Source of the DNA: Agrobacterium vitis
GTDB taxonomy: Bacteria > Pseudomonadota > Alphaproteobacteria > Rhizobiales > Rhizobiaceae
Assembly: GCF_013337045.2 (NCBI RefSeq)
Contig: NZ_CP118259.1
Span: 930,001-994,000 of the forward strand
Direction: 5' to 3'
DNA: 64,000 nucleotides
Part shown: in pieces, positions 1-7,948 of the stretch
Numbering within the stretch: the first letter of the stretch is position 1
Layout of the letters: each line of letters starts with the position of its first letter
The notes under the pieces: generated by a model
The model's input: only the letters and a program-made list of their open reading frames with translations
What the model was told of the DNA's origin: nothing
Database searches by the model: none
Position numbers and translations under genes: made by a program

Positions 1-2
1 AA

Positions 3-464
3 GGTTATAATGGCGGCGGCGGGACCCGCTACGACATCGATCAGGCCGCGGTGCTGACCGAATGGACGAAGGTCGCGGGCGAGGATCCAAGCGCGAAAAA
101 ATCCCAATATGACTATTCCGTCATGCGCACAAAGACGGCTAGCGCAGTTGGTCGCTATGATCTCGGCACTGCAAAAGTGAATGCCGCCGTGACCATTACT
201 GGCTATCCAGGTCGACTGGAGGATGGCAACTATATGTATCGGGAAGGCGCGACAATCCTTGCTCAGGCAGGAACCTCTTTCGAAGCGAGACCTCATCCAA
301 TGTCTGGTGGCGGTGCAAGCGGTGGGGCTTGGTTCATCGGAGATTCAGGGTCCTTCAAGGCGGTAAGCGTCGTCGCCTCGGGGACAAGCGACTATGTCCG
401 AGGTCCGGTCTTCACGGATGACACGACGGATATGATCGCCTACGTGAAGGGCGGCTGCAAATAG
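3..464 (+). CDS. Secreted trypsin-like serine protease, C-terminal part (5' end outside window)
   Basis: The reading frame is open from the left edge, so the gene starts upstream of the window; only the last ~153 residues are present. The motif GGGASGGAWF fits the GxSGG catalytic serine signature of chymotrypsin-fold proteases, and its wider surroundings resemble the bacterial glutamyl endopeptidase (V8-like, COG3591) group. The catalytic His and Asp would lie upstream and cannot be checked. The protein ends GGCK. There is no membrane anchor in the visible part, so a secreted or periplasmic enzyme is the natural inference. A GC-rich hairpin follows 8 bases after the stop codon. Family call is fairly secure from the serine motif, the subgroup is not. 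Confidence 0.6.
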   Translation, partial: GYNGGGGTRYDIDQAAVLTEWTKVAGEDPSAKKSQYDYSVMRTKTASAVGRYDLGTAKVNAAVTITGYPGRLEDGNYMYREGATILAQAGTSFEARPHPMSGGGASGGAWFIGDSGSFKAVSVVASGTSDYVRGPVFTDDTTDMIAYVKGGCK

Positions 465-471
465 GCTGGAC

Positions 472-502
472 AAGCATGGCCGTCGTGGCGGCGGCCATGC
501 TT
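472..502 (+). terminator. Stem-loop after the protease gene
   Basis: A perfect 10-base stem (472-481 pairs with 493-502) with an 11-base loop sits just downstream of the protease stop codon. There is no strong T run after it, so it is either a weak intrinsic terminator or an mRNA 3' end stabiliser. Confidence 0.45.
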
Positions 503-582
503 CTCTGAACTCCTCCTCGGCGGGGTAGAAAATCGTTCAGACGAGGAGACGTCGCATAGGACGCCTTGCATTCCGTCTTGCC

Positions 583-1305
583 TCACCGCCGCTGGGGTGC
601 GACGATTGACCATCCCGCCTTGCTCCGCAAAAGCTCCGGCTTGACGATCAGAATACGGTGCTGTTGCATCTGAATGACCTCCCGCGATTTCCAGATCTGC
701 AATTGAATATTGACCTTGGGGCGACTGGCGTTGATCAATTGCCCTAGCAGGTGCTGGGGTATCACTCTGTCAATCAGTGTGCCAGCAGGGGTGGTGCGGC
801 CATGGCGGTCTGCCAGTTCCAGCAGAACGCGCGCCAGACGGGTTTCCAGGGATTGCAGTGCCAGGCCCTCGGCAAATTGCAAGGCGGCCTGAAGTTTTCG
901 GGCATTACTGTGTAGCCAGAAATGCGCGACCGGTGGCAGCTGTGCCAGCTTGGTGAAGGTTGCGCCTTCAATTTCCACCAGGCGAGTTTCCTCAGTTGCC
1001 GTGGCGCTCGTGCCATAGGTGCTACCCAGGGCCAATTCACTGTCGCCAATCATCTCGCCAGCACGCAACTCTCTGAAGATCACCTCATGGCCCGAGATTG
1101 ACTGGAAGGACAGGTGTACGCCGCCGGAGAGAATGATGCCGACGGCATGACAGGCATCCCCCGCCTGGAATATTGTCTGTCCATTTAAGTATTTCCGAAT
1201 GCGAAATGCCCGTTCATGCTCTGCCAGGACTTTTGGATCAAGCAAGGCAAAGGGTTCATGAGACCGCAAATTGCTGACGATAGGAATATAAGGCTGAAAT
1301 GGCAT
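583..1305 (-). CDS. Crp/Fnr family transcriptional regulator
   Basis: A 240-residue protein with the usual two-domain layout: an N-terminal cyclic-nucleotide-binding-like beta roll (about residues 20-140, with the GQTIFQAGDACHAVGIILSG stretch) and a C-terminal winged helix-turn-helix (about 150-220, including PQHLLGQLINASRPKVNIQL). It lacks the N-terminal cysteine cluster of Fnr, so an Fe-S oxygen sensor is unlikely, and the canonical cAMP phosphate-binding RxS is not obvious. The gene is transcribed away from two tandem paralogs at 1527 and 2435; the 221-base divergent spacer is the natural place for its operator, but I could not identify a clear Crp or Fnr palindrome there. Target genes are therefore inferred from position only. 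Confidence 0.8.
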   Translation of the reverse strand: MPFQPYIPIVSNLRSHEPFALLDPKVLAEHERAFRIRKYLNGQTIFQAGDACHAVGIILSGGVHLSFQSISGHEVIFRELRAGEMIGDSELALGSTYGTSATATEETRLVEIEGATFTKLAQLPPVAHFWLHSNARKLQAALQFAEGLALQSLETRLARVLLELADRHGRTTPAGTLIDRVIPQHLLGQLINASRPKVNIQLQIWKSREVIQMQQHRILIVKPELLRSKAGWSIVAPQRR

Positions 1306-1526
1306 GGTCTGAAAATGTCCGTTGAGAGGAATACCACAGAGTGCCAGTCATGATTGCGAAAAATCAGGATTCAACTGTAACGTAAGGAACATGATTGGAG
1401 GAAATATTTATCTATAGTTGCATTCACGGTTGGTTACGACCGTTGTTGGCCCATCAAGGTGGTTGGCCGACAGGCGGGACAGTGCATGGTGCGCTGACTG
1501 CCGATTAACGCGACTTGGAGAATGAT

Positions 1527-2246
1527 ATGACGATTTGGATGGGAAGAAATGCGATTGAATCACAGGCAAAGGTTGAAGCTGGTCAGCCTTATTCGCTTAA
1601 GATACTGAATGAAAACACGAAATTCCAGCAATTCGCGCTCTATCAAACGATCCCGAAGGTGATCGGCTCATCCTTTGATCCGATCTCGCTTGCCTGGATG
1701 GTGGGCGGAGCTGCCGGGGGAGCGCCGGACAATCCGAGCCAGTCGCAGTTCAGCTGGACCATCGACTATGCTGCAACTGCTGGCTACATTCAGGATCTTG
1801 GTACGACGACCCAGCCGCGCAGCTTCCAGACAGCCAGCCAGGTGGGGGTTCTCATCAACTCCGCCAACACGGTAGGCGTTACCTACCAGGGGCAGTTTCC
1901 CTATGGCGCGCCCGGTTTCCCCAACGAACCCGTCAACGGCACCCAAGGGGTGATCGTCATTAAGTCCGACAACTCGTTCCCGACCGTGGCTGTCCAGCGC
2001 AGCGAGAAAGTATCTGTGAATGTCGGTCTTGCCATGGCAGGGAAATCGGCAATTGCTGTGCAGTTGGAGCCGAACCTGACCTACCAGTTCACGCCAAAGC
2101 CGACCTATTACATTATCGCCGGCTCCTTCGTGCAAGGGCAGGTGATTGACACAGCCATTTCCAGCGCTGCCTACGAAGTAAAGTTCCAGGGCGTGACCAA
2201 TATGACGGTTCGCTTTACCCAGCAAAACCAGTTTGAACCCGCCTGA
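1527..2246 (+). CDS. Hypothetical protein, paralog 1 of a tandem pair (possibly RhiA-like)
   Basis: A 239-residue protein with no signal peptide, no membrane segment and no cysteines. ATG at 1527 is preferred over a TTG four codons upstream because GGAG lies just before it. The sequence has an N-terminal strand-rich block (SLKILNENTKFQQFALYQ), a SLAWMVGG motif near residue 55, FSWTIDY near 75-81, and a conserved C-terminal half ending in AYEVKFQGV. This arrangement reminds me of RhiA, the abundant rhizosphere-expressed protein of Rhizobium leguminosarum, but that is from memory and not a firm assignment. The protein closely resembles the product of the next gene (2435-3037). A strong terminator follows, so the two copies are probably separate transcripts. 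A Crp/Fnr regulator is encoded divergently upstream. Confidence 0.7.
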   Translation: MTIWMGRNAIESQAKVEAGQPYSLKILNENTKFQQFALYQTIPKVIGSSFDPISLAWMVGGAAGGAPDNPSQSQFSWTIDYAATAGYIQDLGTTTQPRSFQTASQVGVLINSANTVGVTYQGQFPYGAPGFPNEPVNGTQGVIVIKSDNSFPTVAVQRSEKVSVNVGLAMAGKSAIAVQLEPNLTYQFTPKPTYYIIAGSFVQGQVIDTAISSAAYEVKFQGVTNMTVRFTQQNQFEPA

Positions 2247-2281
2247 TTGACCCAGCCGCAGAGCGACCCAAAAGCAAACTG

Positions 2282-2319
2282 GACCCGGTGCGGAAACGCA
2301 TCGGGTCTTTTGTTGTTTT
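2282..2319 (+). terminator. Rho-independent terminator after paralog 1
   Basis: An 11-base stem (2282-2292 with 2297-2307, one G-T pair) closed by a GAAA tetraloop and followed by TTTTGTTGTTTT. It separates the two paralogous genes. Confidence 0.85.
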
Positions 2320-2434
2320 CATCTTTTGAGTGTGGGGTTTGAAAATTATTGTTATGATGATTCTTCACAGACTGCGACGAGCTGCAAGGGGTTTTGGACG
2401 CCCGCGGTCCTGTTCATTTTGAAGGAGGAAAGTC

Positions 2435-3037
2435 TTGGGCAGTGAGGAGACAAAGAACCTATCCAACAAACAGGAATATACACTGACGATTCTCAACGAG
2501 AATACAAAGTTTCAACAGTTCGTGATATTTCAGAAGGTGCCGAGTGCATCATCCTATGATCCATTCTCGCTCGCCTGGATGGTGGGCGGAGCTTCTGTGG
2601 GCGCGCCGGGCAGTTTCGAGACGATCAGCCAGATGGGTGTTCGCATCAACTCTGCCAATACGGTGGGTGCTAACTATCAGGGGCAGTTTTCTGATGGGGT
2701 AACCGGCTTGCCCAACGAGCCCGTCGACGATACCCAGGCCGTGACCCATATCAATGCCGACGATGCGTTACCGACCGTGGCCGTCCGGCACAGCGAGAAC
2801 GTATCTCTGAATGTCGGCCTTGCCATGGCCGGGAAATCGGCAATTGCTGTTCAGTTGAAGCCGAACTTGACGTACCAGTTCAAGCCAAATCCGACCTACT
2901 ACATTATCGCCGGCTCCTTCGTGCAAGGGCAGGTGATTGACACAGCCATTTCCAGCGCTGCCTATGACACGGAGTTTCAAGATGACGGTGTGCGGCCGGC
3001 AGCGGGCAAGCCCTTCAGTCTTGATGTTGATGGCTGA
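2435..3037 (+). CDS. Hypothetical protein, paralog 2 of the tandem pair, shortened and probably altered at its C terminus
   Basis: A 200-residue protein beginning with TTG at 2435, chosen because a near-perfect Shine-Dalgarno (AAGGAGG) lies 6 bases upstream; no ATG is suitable. It aligns along most of its length with the 239-residue neighbour (1527-2246), but lacks a 30-residue block equal to residues ~68-98 of that protein, which includes the FSWTIDY motif. A 65-base stretch (2900-2964) is identical to 2109-2173 of the neighbour. Beyond residue ~178 the two proteins stop resembling each other; comparison of the DNA suggests an 11-base deletion that shifts the frame just before the shared ATGACGGT, giving a new tail (DDGVRPAAGKPF...). 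Function unknown; the copy may be diverging or decaying. Confidence 0.65.
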   Translation: MGSEETKNLSNKQEYTLTILNENTKFQQFVIFQKVPSASSYDPFSLAWMVGGASVGAPGSFETISQMGVRINSANTVGANYQGQFSDGVTGLPNEPVDDTQAVTHINADDALPTVAVRHSENVSLNVGLAMAGKSAIAVQLKPNLTYQFKPNPTYYIIAGSFVQGQVIDTAISSAAYDTEFQDDGVRPAAGKPFSLDVDG

Positions 3038-3070
3038 TATAAGCATTTTTGATTTGAATAGTTAGGAGGA

Positions 3071-3090
3071 TTGACATCCGATAGTCGGAT
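3071..3090 (+). promoter_or_regulatory. Possible operator overlapping a TTGACA box upstream of the GST gene
   Basis: TTGACA at 3071-3076 is immediately overlapped by a perfect 6-3-6 inverted repeat, ATCCGA-TAG-TCGGAT (3076-3090). No convincing -10 box follows at the right spacing, so this may be an operator or only a short stem in the leader of the GST gene 25 bases downstream. Confidence 0.3.
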
Positions 3091-3114
3091 TGTTTCGACT
3101 GGAGGCAACCACTG

Positions 3115-3795
3115 ATGACCCGACTTCTCTACTCACTTGCAGGCACGGACGTCACTCGTCCGTTTTCACCGCATTGCTGGAAGATCATCCTGGCGCTGCG
3201 CCACAAGGGATTGAGCTTCGAGGAAAAGCCGCTGGCTTTTACCGAAATTCCAACGGTGGAGGAGGGGGTCTCGAAGCTCGTGCCTATCTTGCGCGATGGC
3301 GATAAGGTGGTGGCGGATAGTTTCCAGATCGCGCTTTATCTGGAGGAGGCCTATCCGGATCGCCCAAGCCTGTTTCGCGGCGAAGGTGGCAAGGCGCTGG
3401 CACGGTTTGTGGAAGGCTATTCGCAATCCACTATCCATCCGGCCATCAGTGCCATCATCCTGATGGACATTTATAATATGATTTCTCCCGCCGATCAGGC
3501 GCATTTTCGCAAAACCCGCGAAGCGCTGTTCGGCAAGGTGCTGGAAGAGATTTTCCCGGATCGTGACGGTGCGATTGCGGCTTTTCCGGCAAAACTCCAG
3601 CCCTTGCGGCATATGCTGCGCTCGCAACCTTTTATCGGCGGGGAAAAGCCGTTGTTTGCCGATTACATCGTGTTTGGCGCGTTGCAATGGCTGAAGATTG
3701 TCACAGGCTCGATCTTCCTGCCCGAAGACGATCCGGCAGCGCAATGGTTTGAGCGCTGTGGCTCCCTTGGCCTGGCGCAGGCTGACGCGGCATAA
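3115..3795 (+). CDS. Glutathione S-transferase family protein (beta-etherase-like N-terminal domain)
   Basis: A 226-residue protein with an N-terminal thioredoxin-like glutathione-binding domain (about 1-85; RPFSPHCWKIILALRHKGL, then VPILRDGDKVVADSFQIALYLEEAYP, the typical ADS glutathione-contact segment) and an all-helical C-terminal domain. The N-terminal signature resembles the LigE/LigF beta-etherase group of GSTs more than the classical Tyr or Ser GSTs. The start at 3115 follows a GGAGG Shine-Dalgarno. It stands alone between the paralog pair and ndk. Substrate cannot be predicted; cytosolic glutathione-dependent detoxification or lignin-type aromatic metabolism are options. Confidence 0.8.
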   Translation: MTRLLYSLAGTDVTRPFSPHCWKIILALRHKGLSFEEKPLAFTEIPTVEEGVSKLVPILRDGDKVVADSFQIALYLEEAYPDRPSLFRGEGGKALARFVEGYSQSTIHPAISAIILMDIYNMISPADQAHFRKTREALFGKVLEEIFPDRDGAIAAFPAKLQPLRHMLRSQPFIGGEKPLFADYIVFGALQWLKIVTGSIFLPEDDPAAQWFERCGSLGLAQADAA

Positions 3796-3838
3796 AGGCC
3801 TCGTCATGTGACGGTGGCGTGAAATTCGCGCATCCCCC

Positions 3839-3867
3839 TTGTCTTCGCGAATCGGGGCAGGTAGAAA
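3839..3867 (+). promoter_or_regulatory. Candidate housekeeping promoter of ndk
   Basis: TTGTCT (3839-3844) and TAGAAA (3862-3867) are separated by 17 bases, 35 bases ahead of the ndk start. A 7-base inverted repeat (ATTCGCG 3824-3830, CGCGAAT 3846-3852) straddles the -35 box and may act as terminator of the GST gene or as an operator. Confidence 0.4.
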
Positions 3868-3901
3868 CCGCCCACTTTCCCTACAAACAAAGGACGAGAC
3901 G

Positions 3902-4324
3902 ATGGCGATTGAACGCACCTTTTCGATGATCAAGCCGGATGCAACCAAGCGTAACCTGACGGGCGCGATCACCAAGGTTTTTGAAGACAACGGCCTGCGC
4001 GTTGTTGCTTCGAAGCGCGTCTGGATGAGCACGCGCGAAGCTGAAGGCTTCTACGCCGTTCACAAGGAACGCCCTTTCTTCGGCGAACTGGTTGAAGGCA
4101 TGACCTCCGGCCCAACCGTGGTTCAGGTTCTGGAAGGCGAAGGCGCCATCCTCAAGAACCGCGAAATCATGGGCGCAACCAATCCTGCCCAGGCTGCCGA
4201 AGGCACGATCCGTAAGCAGTTCGCCCTCTCCATCGGCGAAAATTCCGTGCACGGCTCCGACGCCCCGGAAACTGCCGCTGAAGAAATCGCTTACTGGTTC
4301 GCAGCCACCGAAATCGTCGGCTGA
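3902..4324 (+). CDS. ndk: Nucleoside diphosphate kinase
   Basis: A 140-residue protein of the normal family length. It transfers the gamma phosphate of ATP to nucleoside diphosphates through a phosphohistidine; the catalytic His is H117 in NSVHGSD, and the nucleotide-binding start [11 protein letters not shown] is intact. ATG 3902 has AAAGGAC upstream and matches the usual N terminus ([13 protein letters not shown]); the frame remains open further upstream but that part is not typical of the family. Monocistronic: its own promoter-like sequence upstream and a strong bidirectional terminator shared with the convergent moaE. Confidence 0.98.
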   Translation: MAIERTFSMIKPDATKRNLTGAITKVFEDNGLRVVASKRVWMSTREAEGFYAVHKERPFFGELVEGMTSGPTVVQVLEGEGAILKNREIMGATNPAQAAEGTIRKQFALSIGENSVHGSDAPETAAEEIAYWFAATEIVG

Positions 4325-4353
4325 GCCTCTTCGAGGCTTTTGCTTTCAGAATT

Positions 4354-4386
4354 AAAAAAACCGGAGCTGAGAGGCTCCGGTTTTTT
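4354..4386. terminator. Bidirectional terminator between ndk and moaE
   Basis: A 7-base GC-rich stem (4361-4367 with 4374-4380) flanked by seven A on the left and six T on the right, so it can act on both strands. The last T is also the first base of the moaE stop codon on the minus strand, meaning moaE translation ends right at the terminator. Confidence 0.9.
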
Positions 4387-4856
4387 CATGTCCATCTGTC
4401 GCGGGCCGCGTCGTCAGCGTCGCGGGCGGCGACCCAGCCGGCTGACGTGCCATCCTTGGCATGTTCCTTCTTCCAGAAGGGGGCGGCGGTTTTCAGGAAA
4501 TCCATCACGAAATTGGCGCCGTCGAAGGCTGCCTGCCGGTGGCTTGAGGCGGCAATGACAAGCACGATCTGTTCGCCAGCGGCGATCTTGCCATAGCGAT
4601 GCAGCACGGTCAGTGCCATCAGATCGAACCGCTCGATGGCAAGCGTGGCAATCCGGTTCATCTCGGCTTCTGCCATGCCGGGGTAATGTTCCAGCTCCAG
4701 CGCATCGAGCCTGCCCTGTTCATCACGGCAAAGTCCGACGAAGGACACCAGCGCGCCGATATCCGTTCGACCATCCGTTATCAACGCCGTCTCTGCCGAA
4801 GCGTCAAAATCGTCCTTCTGAACCCGGATGACAGGCGACACCATGGCCTCAACCAC
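4386..4856 (-). CDS. moaE: Molybdopterin synthase catalytic (large) subunit
   Basis: A 156-residue MoaE protein (or 152 if the fifth codon ATG is used). Together with MoaD it converts cyclic pyranopterin monophosphate to molybdopterin. The family signature AAPFWKKEH with its catalytic lysines is present near residue 130, as are GALVSFVG and the ALELEHYPGMAE segment. The start overlaps the end of moaD by 8 bases (or lies 4 bases after it), so the pair is translationally coupled, as expected for equimolar subunits. The molybdopterin oxidoreductase at 11433 is a possible local user of the cofactor. Confidence 0.95.
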   Translation of the reverse strand: MVEAMVSPVIRVQKDDFDASAETALITDGRTDIGALVSFVGLCRDEQGRLDALELEHYPGMAEAEMNRIATLAIERFDLMALTVLHRYGKIAAGEQIVLVIAASSHRQAAFDGANFVMDFLKTAAPFWKKEHAKDGTSAGWVAARDADDAARDRWT

Positions 4857-5106
4857 CGGTCATTGGCGGAAACAAGCCGATTTCGCGGGCGCCAGCCAGC
4901 GACTCGTCATGCTCGACATGTTCCTGATTGACGGCAATCCGAATGGCGTTTGGAAATTGCAGCGCCTCGGCGTAATTCTCGCCGCGTTCGGTCAGATAGG
5001 CGATCAGGTCGGTGCCGGTCTTTACCTGTTCGGGCAGCGCAAGCTCTTCCTCATCGAGGCCGATCTTTTCACGCACCCAGGCGAAATAGACAAGCTTGAC
5101 GGTCAT
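4849..5106 (-). CDS. moaD: Molybdopterin synthase sulfur-carrier (small) subunit
   Basis: An 85-residue ubiquitin-like protein ending in the obligatory Gly-Gly (FPPMTGG), the site that is adenylated by MoeB and converted to the thiocarboxylate that supplies the dithiolene sulfurs. It overlaps pgsA upstream by 4 bases (ATGA) and moaE downstream by 8. Confidence 0.95.
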   Translation of the reverse strand: MTVKLVYFAWVREKIGLDEEELALPEQVKTGTDLIAYLTERGENYAEALQFPNAIRIAVNQEHVEHDESLAGAREIGLFPPMTGG

Positions 5107-5693
5107 TCGTCCACCATATGTTTCACACCGGCTTTGAAATAGTCATAGCCGGTATACATGGTGAGAGCGGCGGCGATCCACAGCAGGCCGATGCCGATCT
5201 GGGTCGTGTAAGGCAGAACCTTGTCGCCTGCCGGACCAGCCAGCAGAAAGGCAAGTGCCACCATCTGCACCGTGGTTTTCCACTTGGCGATTCGCGTCAC
5301 CGGCACGCTGACCTTCAGTTCGGCCAGGTATTCCCGCAGGCCGGAGACCAGGATTTCGCGGCAGAGGATGATGATGGCGGCCCAGAGCGACCAGCCGGCA
5401 ATGGTTTTTTCCGTATCGGCAGCCATCAGCAACAGGCAGGTGGCGACCAGCAGTTTGTCGGCAATCGGGTCGAGCATCCGGCCGATATTGGAGGTCTGGT
5501 TCCAGATCCGGGCCAGATAGCCGTCGAAGAAATCGGTGATCGAGGCGATAACAAAGATCGCCAGAGCCGCCCAGCGGGCAAAGTCGGTGCTTTGCAGCTT
5601 GCCTTCCAGATAGAAGCACAGAACGATCAACGGCACGGCCAGAATACGGCCATATGTCAACAGGTTGGGAATGCTGTAGGTACGCGAAGCCAT
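5103..5693 (-). CDS. pgsA: CDP-diacylglycerol--glycerol-3-phosphate 3-phosphatidyltransferase
   Basis: A 196-residue inner-membrane protein with several hydrophobic helices. It makes phosphatidylglycerol phosphate, the committed step to phosphatidylglycerol and cardiolipin. The CDP-alcohol phosphotransferase signature D-x2-DG-x2-AR-x8-G-x3-D-x3-D is complete (TDFFDGYLAR ... GRMLDPIADK). It heads the pgsA-moaD-moaE run, coupled to moaD by an ATGA overlap. uvrC lies upstream on the same strand but is separated by 194 bases that contain a palindromic repeat. Confidence 0.95.
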   Translation of the reverse strand: MASRTYSIPNLLTYGRILAVPLIVLCFYLEGKLQSTDFARWAALAIFVIASITDFFDGYLARIWNQTSNIGRMLDPIADKLLVATCLLLMAADTEKTIAGWSLWAAIIILCREILVSGLREYLAELKVSVPVTRIAKWKTTVQMVALAFLLAGPAGDKVLPYTTQIGIGLLWIAAALTMYTGYDYFKAGVKHMVDE

Positions 5694-5799
5694 GATGCCC
5701 TGTCTTTGTTATGAAGCGCTGGAAGATGGCGCTTGGGAAGATCGATCGTCAAGCCGGTGCTAAGGTTTTTCCGGGGTCGAAAAGGCCATTTTATGCTCA

Positions 5800-5882
5800 C
5801 TACAGCAAAGGTTTGTTGTAGCGCTTTATATTTGCTGCATAATTTTCTCCTTAAATCGAGTCCGATTTAAGGAATTAAGCAG
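5800..5882. repeat. Intergenic palindromic repeat, copy 1 (uvrC-pgsA spacer)
   Basis: The core is a perfect 10-base inverted repeat, CCTTAAATCG (5849-5858) and CGATTTAAGG (5863-5872), nested in a larger imperfect one (CTGCATAATT ... AATTAAGCAG). On its left is a second imperfect dyad, CTACAGCAAA...TTGTTGTAG. The reverse complement of this region is closely similar to 37293-37360, so it is a dispersed repeat present at least twice in the window, in opposite orientation. Here it sits in the mRNA between uvrC and pgsA. Confidence 0.8.
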
Positions 5883-5887
5883 CTTCA

Positions 5888-7948
5888 CTATTCCCGGCTG
5901 TTTTCGTGAGAATGACCAGCATTTTCATGAAAATGATTGTAAACTTGTCGTGCAACGGCTTCCGAAATGCCATCCACCGCCATCAGATCGTTCATTGCCG
6001 CTCGCGAGACCGCCTTGGCCGTGCCGAAATGCTGTAACAGCGCCCGCTTGCGGGTCGGTCCGATGCCACCGATTTCATCCAATGGATTCTTGACCATTTC
6101 CTTCTTGCGCCGCGCCCGGTGCGAGCCGATGGCAAAGCGATGTGCCTCGTCGCGTAGCCGCTGGATGAAATAAAGCACCGGATCGCGTGGCGGCAAGGTG
6201 AAGTCCGGCTTGCCCTCAGCAAAGAAACGCTCACGGCCCGCATCGCGGTCAACGCCCTTGGCGACGCCGATGGCCGTGACGCAATCGGTAATGTCCAGTT
6301 CCTTCAGGATCGCCCTGACGGCGGTCATCTGACCCTGGCCACCATCGATCAGAATCACATCGGGCCAGGCCGGGAAAACCGCATCCGCGCCTTCCTCGGA
6401 AACAGTTTTGCGGTCCGGCTTGCCTTCTTCCTTCAACAGACGCGAAAAGCGCCGCGTCATCACTTCGCGCATCATGCCGAAATCGTCGCCAGGGGTGATG
6501 TCGGTCGATTTGATGTTGAACTTGCGATACTGGTTGCGCACGAAGCCTTCCGGCCCAGCGACCACCATGCCGCCCACCGCATTGGTCCCCATGATGTGGG
6601 AATTGTCGTAGATCTCGATCCGGCGTGGCACGTAACTGAGCGCGAACGTTTCGGCAAAGCCTTTCAACAAGCGTTCCTGCGAGGCCGTCTCCGCCAGCTT
6701 GCGGCCATGGGCCTCGCGGGCATTGCCATGCACATGTTCGACCAGATCCTTCTTCTCGCCGCGTTGCGGCACCAGGATCGTCACCTTGTATCCCGCCTTT
6801 TCGGAGAGCGCCAAGCTCAACAGGTCCTGCTCGTCAATCCCCTCCGACAGCAGCACTTGCCGGGGGCAGGGCTTGTCGTCGTAAAACTGTGCCAGAAAGG
6901 CGCTCAACACTTCCGCGCCGGTCATTTGCGGATCGGCCTTCGGGAAATAGGCGCGGTTGCCCCAGTTCTGTCCGGTCCTGAAAAAGAACACCTGGATACA
7001 GGTCAAGCCGCCCTCGTGGTGGATGGCGAAAATATCGGCCTCCTCGACGCCCGCCGGATTGATGCCCTGGTGGCTCTGCACATGGGAAAGGCCCGCCAGA
7101 CGGTCGCGGAACACGGCGGCGCGCTCGAAATCCAGCTCTTCCGCTGCCTCGTTCATCGTCCGCGCCATGGCTTCCTTGACGTTCTGGCTCTTGCCGGACA
7201 GGAAATCCTTGGCCTCCTTCACCAGCACGCCGTAATCGGCATCGCTGATTTCATGGGTGCAGGGGCCGGAACAGCGCTTGATTTGATAAAGAAGACAGGG
7301 CCGCGTGCGGCTCTCAAACACGCTGTCAGTGCAGGTGCGCAACAGAAACGCCCGTTGCAACGAATTGATGGTGCGCCCAACAGCGCCCGCCGAGGCGAAG
7401 GGGCCGAAATAATCGCCCTTGCGGGCGCGCGCACCGCGATGCTTGTAAATGGCGGGGGCGCGGCCATCGCCGGTTACCAGGATATAGGGAAAGCTCTTGT
7501 CGTCGCGCAACAGCACGTTATAGCGCGGCCGCAAGCGCTTGATCAGGTTGGCTTCGAGCAACAGCGCTTCGACCTCGGTTCGGGTCGTGACGAATTCCAT
7601 ATGGGCGGTTTCGCGCACCATCCGGGTCAGGCGGTTGGAATGCAGGCGGCCTTGCGCGTAATTGCTGACGCGCTTCTTTAGGCTGCGGGCCTTGCCGACA
7701 TAGAGCACGTCGCCGTCGCCATTCATCATCCGGTAGACGCCGGGATTGTTGGGTAGTTTCTTGACGAATTCCGCAATCAGGTCGGCACCGGTCAGGCCGC
7801 TGCCATGCAGGGCACCCTCGTTCCAGTCGATCGGCGGCAACACGGCAGCGACCGCGGGGTCGATTGCGCCGTCTGCCGCAATGTCGTCCTCGTCGTCTTC
7901 CGTGCCATCATAGAGAATGCCGCCTTCCGGCTGCTTCCCTGGGGTCAT
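5888..7948 (-). CDS. uvrC: Excinuclease ABC subunit C
   Basis: A 686-residue UvrC, the nuclease that makes the 3' and 5' incisions in nucleotide excision repair. Order of domains: GIY-YIG nuclease (about 66-145, with GVY and YVG motifs), a cysteine segment typical of UvrC ([13 protein letters not shown]), UVR motif ([17 protein letters not shown]), RNase H-like C-terminal nuclease (IYDNSHIMG..., LIDGGQGQ) and a terminal helix-hairpin-helix pair ([15 protein letters not shown]). The N terminus carries an acidic ~55-residue extension compared with E. coli UvrC. ATG 7948 is chosen because it overlaps the upstream SDR stop by four bases (ATGA) and has GGAG in front; a start 11 codons earlier is also open. 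Confidence 0.97.
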   Translation of the reverse strand: MTPGKQPEGGILYDGTEDDEDDIAADGAIDPAVAAVLPPIDWNEGALHGSGLTGADLIAEFVKKLPNNPGVYRMMNGDGDVLYVGKARSLKKRVSNYAQGRLHSNRLTRMVRETAHMEFVTTRTEVEALLLEANLIKRLRPRYNVLLRDDKSFPYILVTGDGRAPAIYKHRGARARKGDYFGPFASAGAVGRTINSLQRAFLLRTCTDSVFESRTRPCLLYQIKRCSGPCTHEISDADYGVLVKEAKDFLSGKSQNVKEAMARTMNEAAEELDFERAAVFRDRLAGLSHVQSHQGINPAGVEEADIFAIHHEGGLTCIQVFFFRTGQNWGNRAYFPKADPQMTGAEVLSAFLAQFYDDKPCPRQVLLSEGIDEQDLLSLALSEKAGYKVTILVPQRGEKKDLVEHVHGNAREAHGRKLAETASQERLLKGFAETFALSYVPRRIEIYDNSHIMGTNAVGGMVVAGPEGFVRNQYRKFNIKSTDITPGDDFGMMREVMTRRFSRLLKEEGKPDRKTVSEEGADAVFPAWPDVILIDGGQGQMTAVRAILKELDITDCVTAIGVAKGVDRDAGRERFFAEGKPDFTLPPRDPVLYFIQRLRDEAHRFAIGSHRARRKKEMVKNPLDEIGGIGPTRKRALLQHFGTAKAVSRAAMNDLMAVDGISEAVARQVYNHFHENAGHSHENSRE

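Noticed and set aside
1446..1470. Direct repeat TTGGCC as a Crp/Fnr site before paralog 1
   Set aside because: It is not a palindrome and does not fit TGTGA-N6-TCACA or TTGAT-N4-ATCAA.
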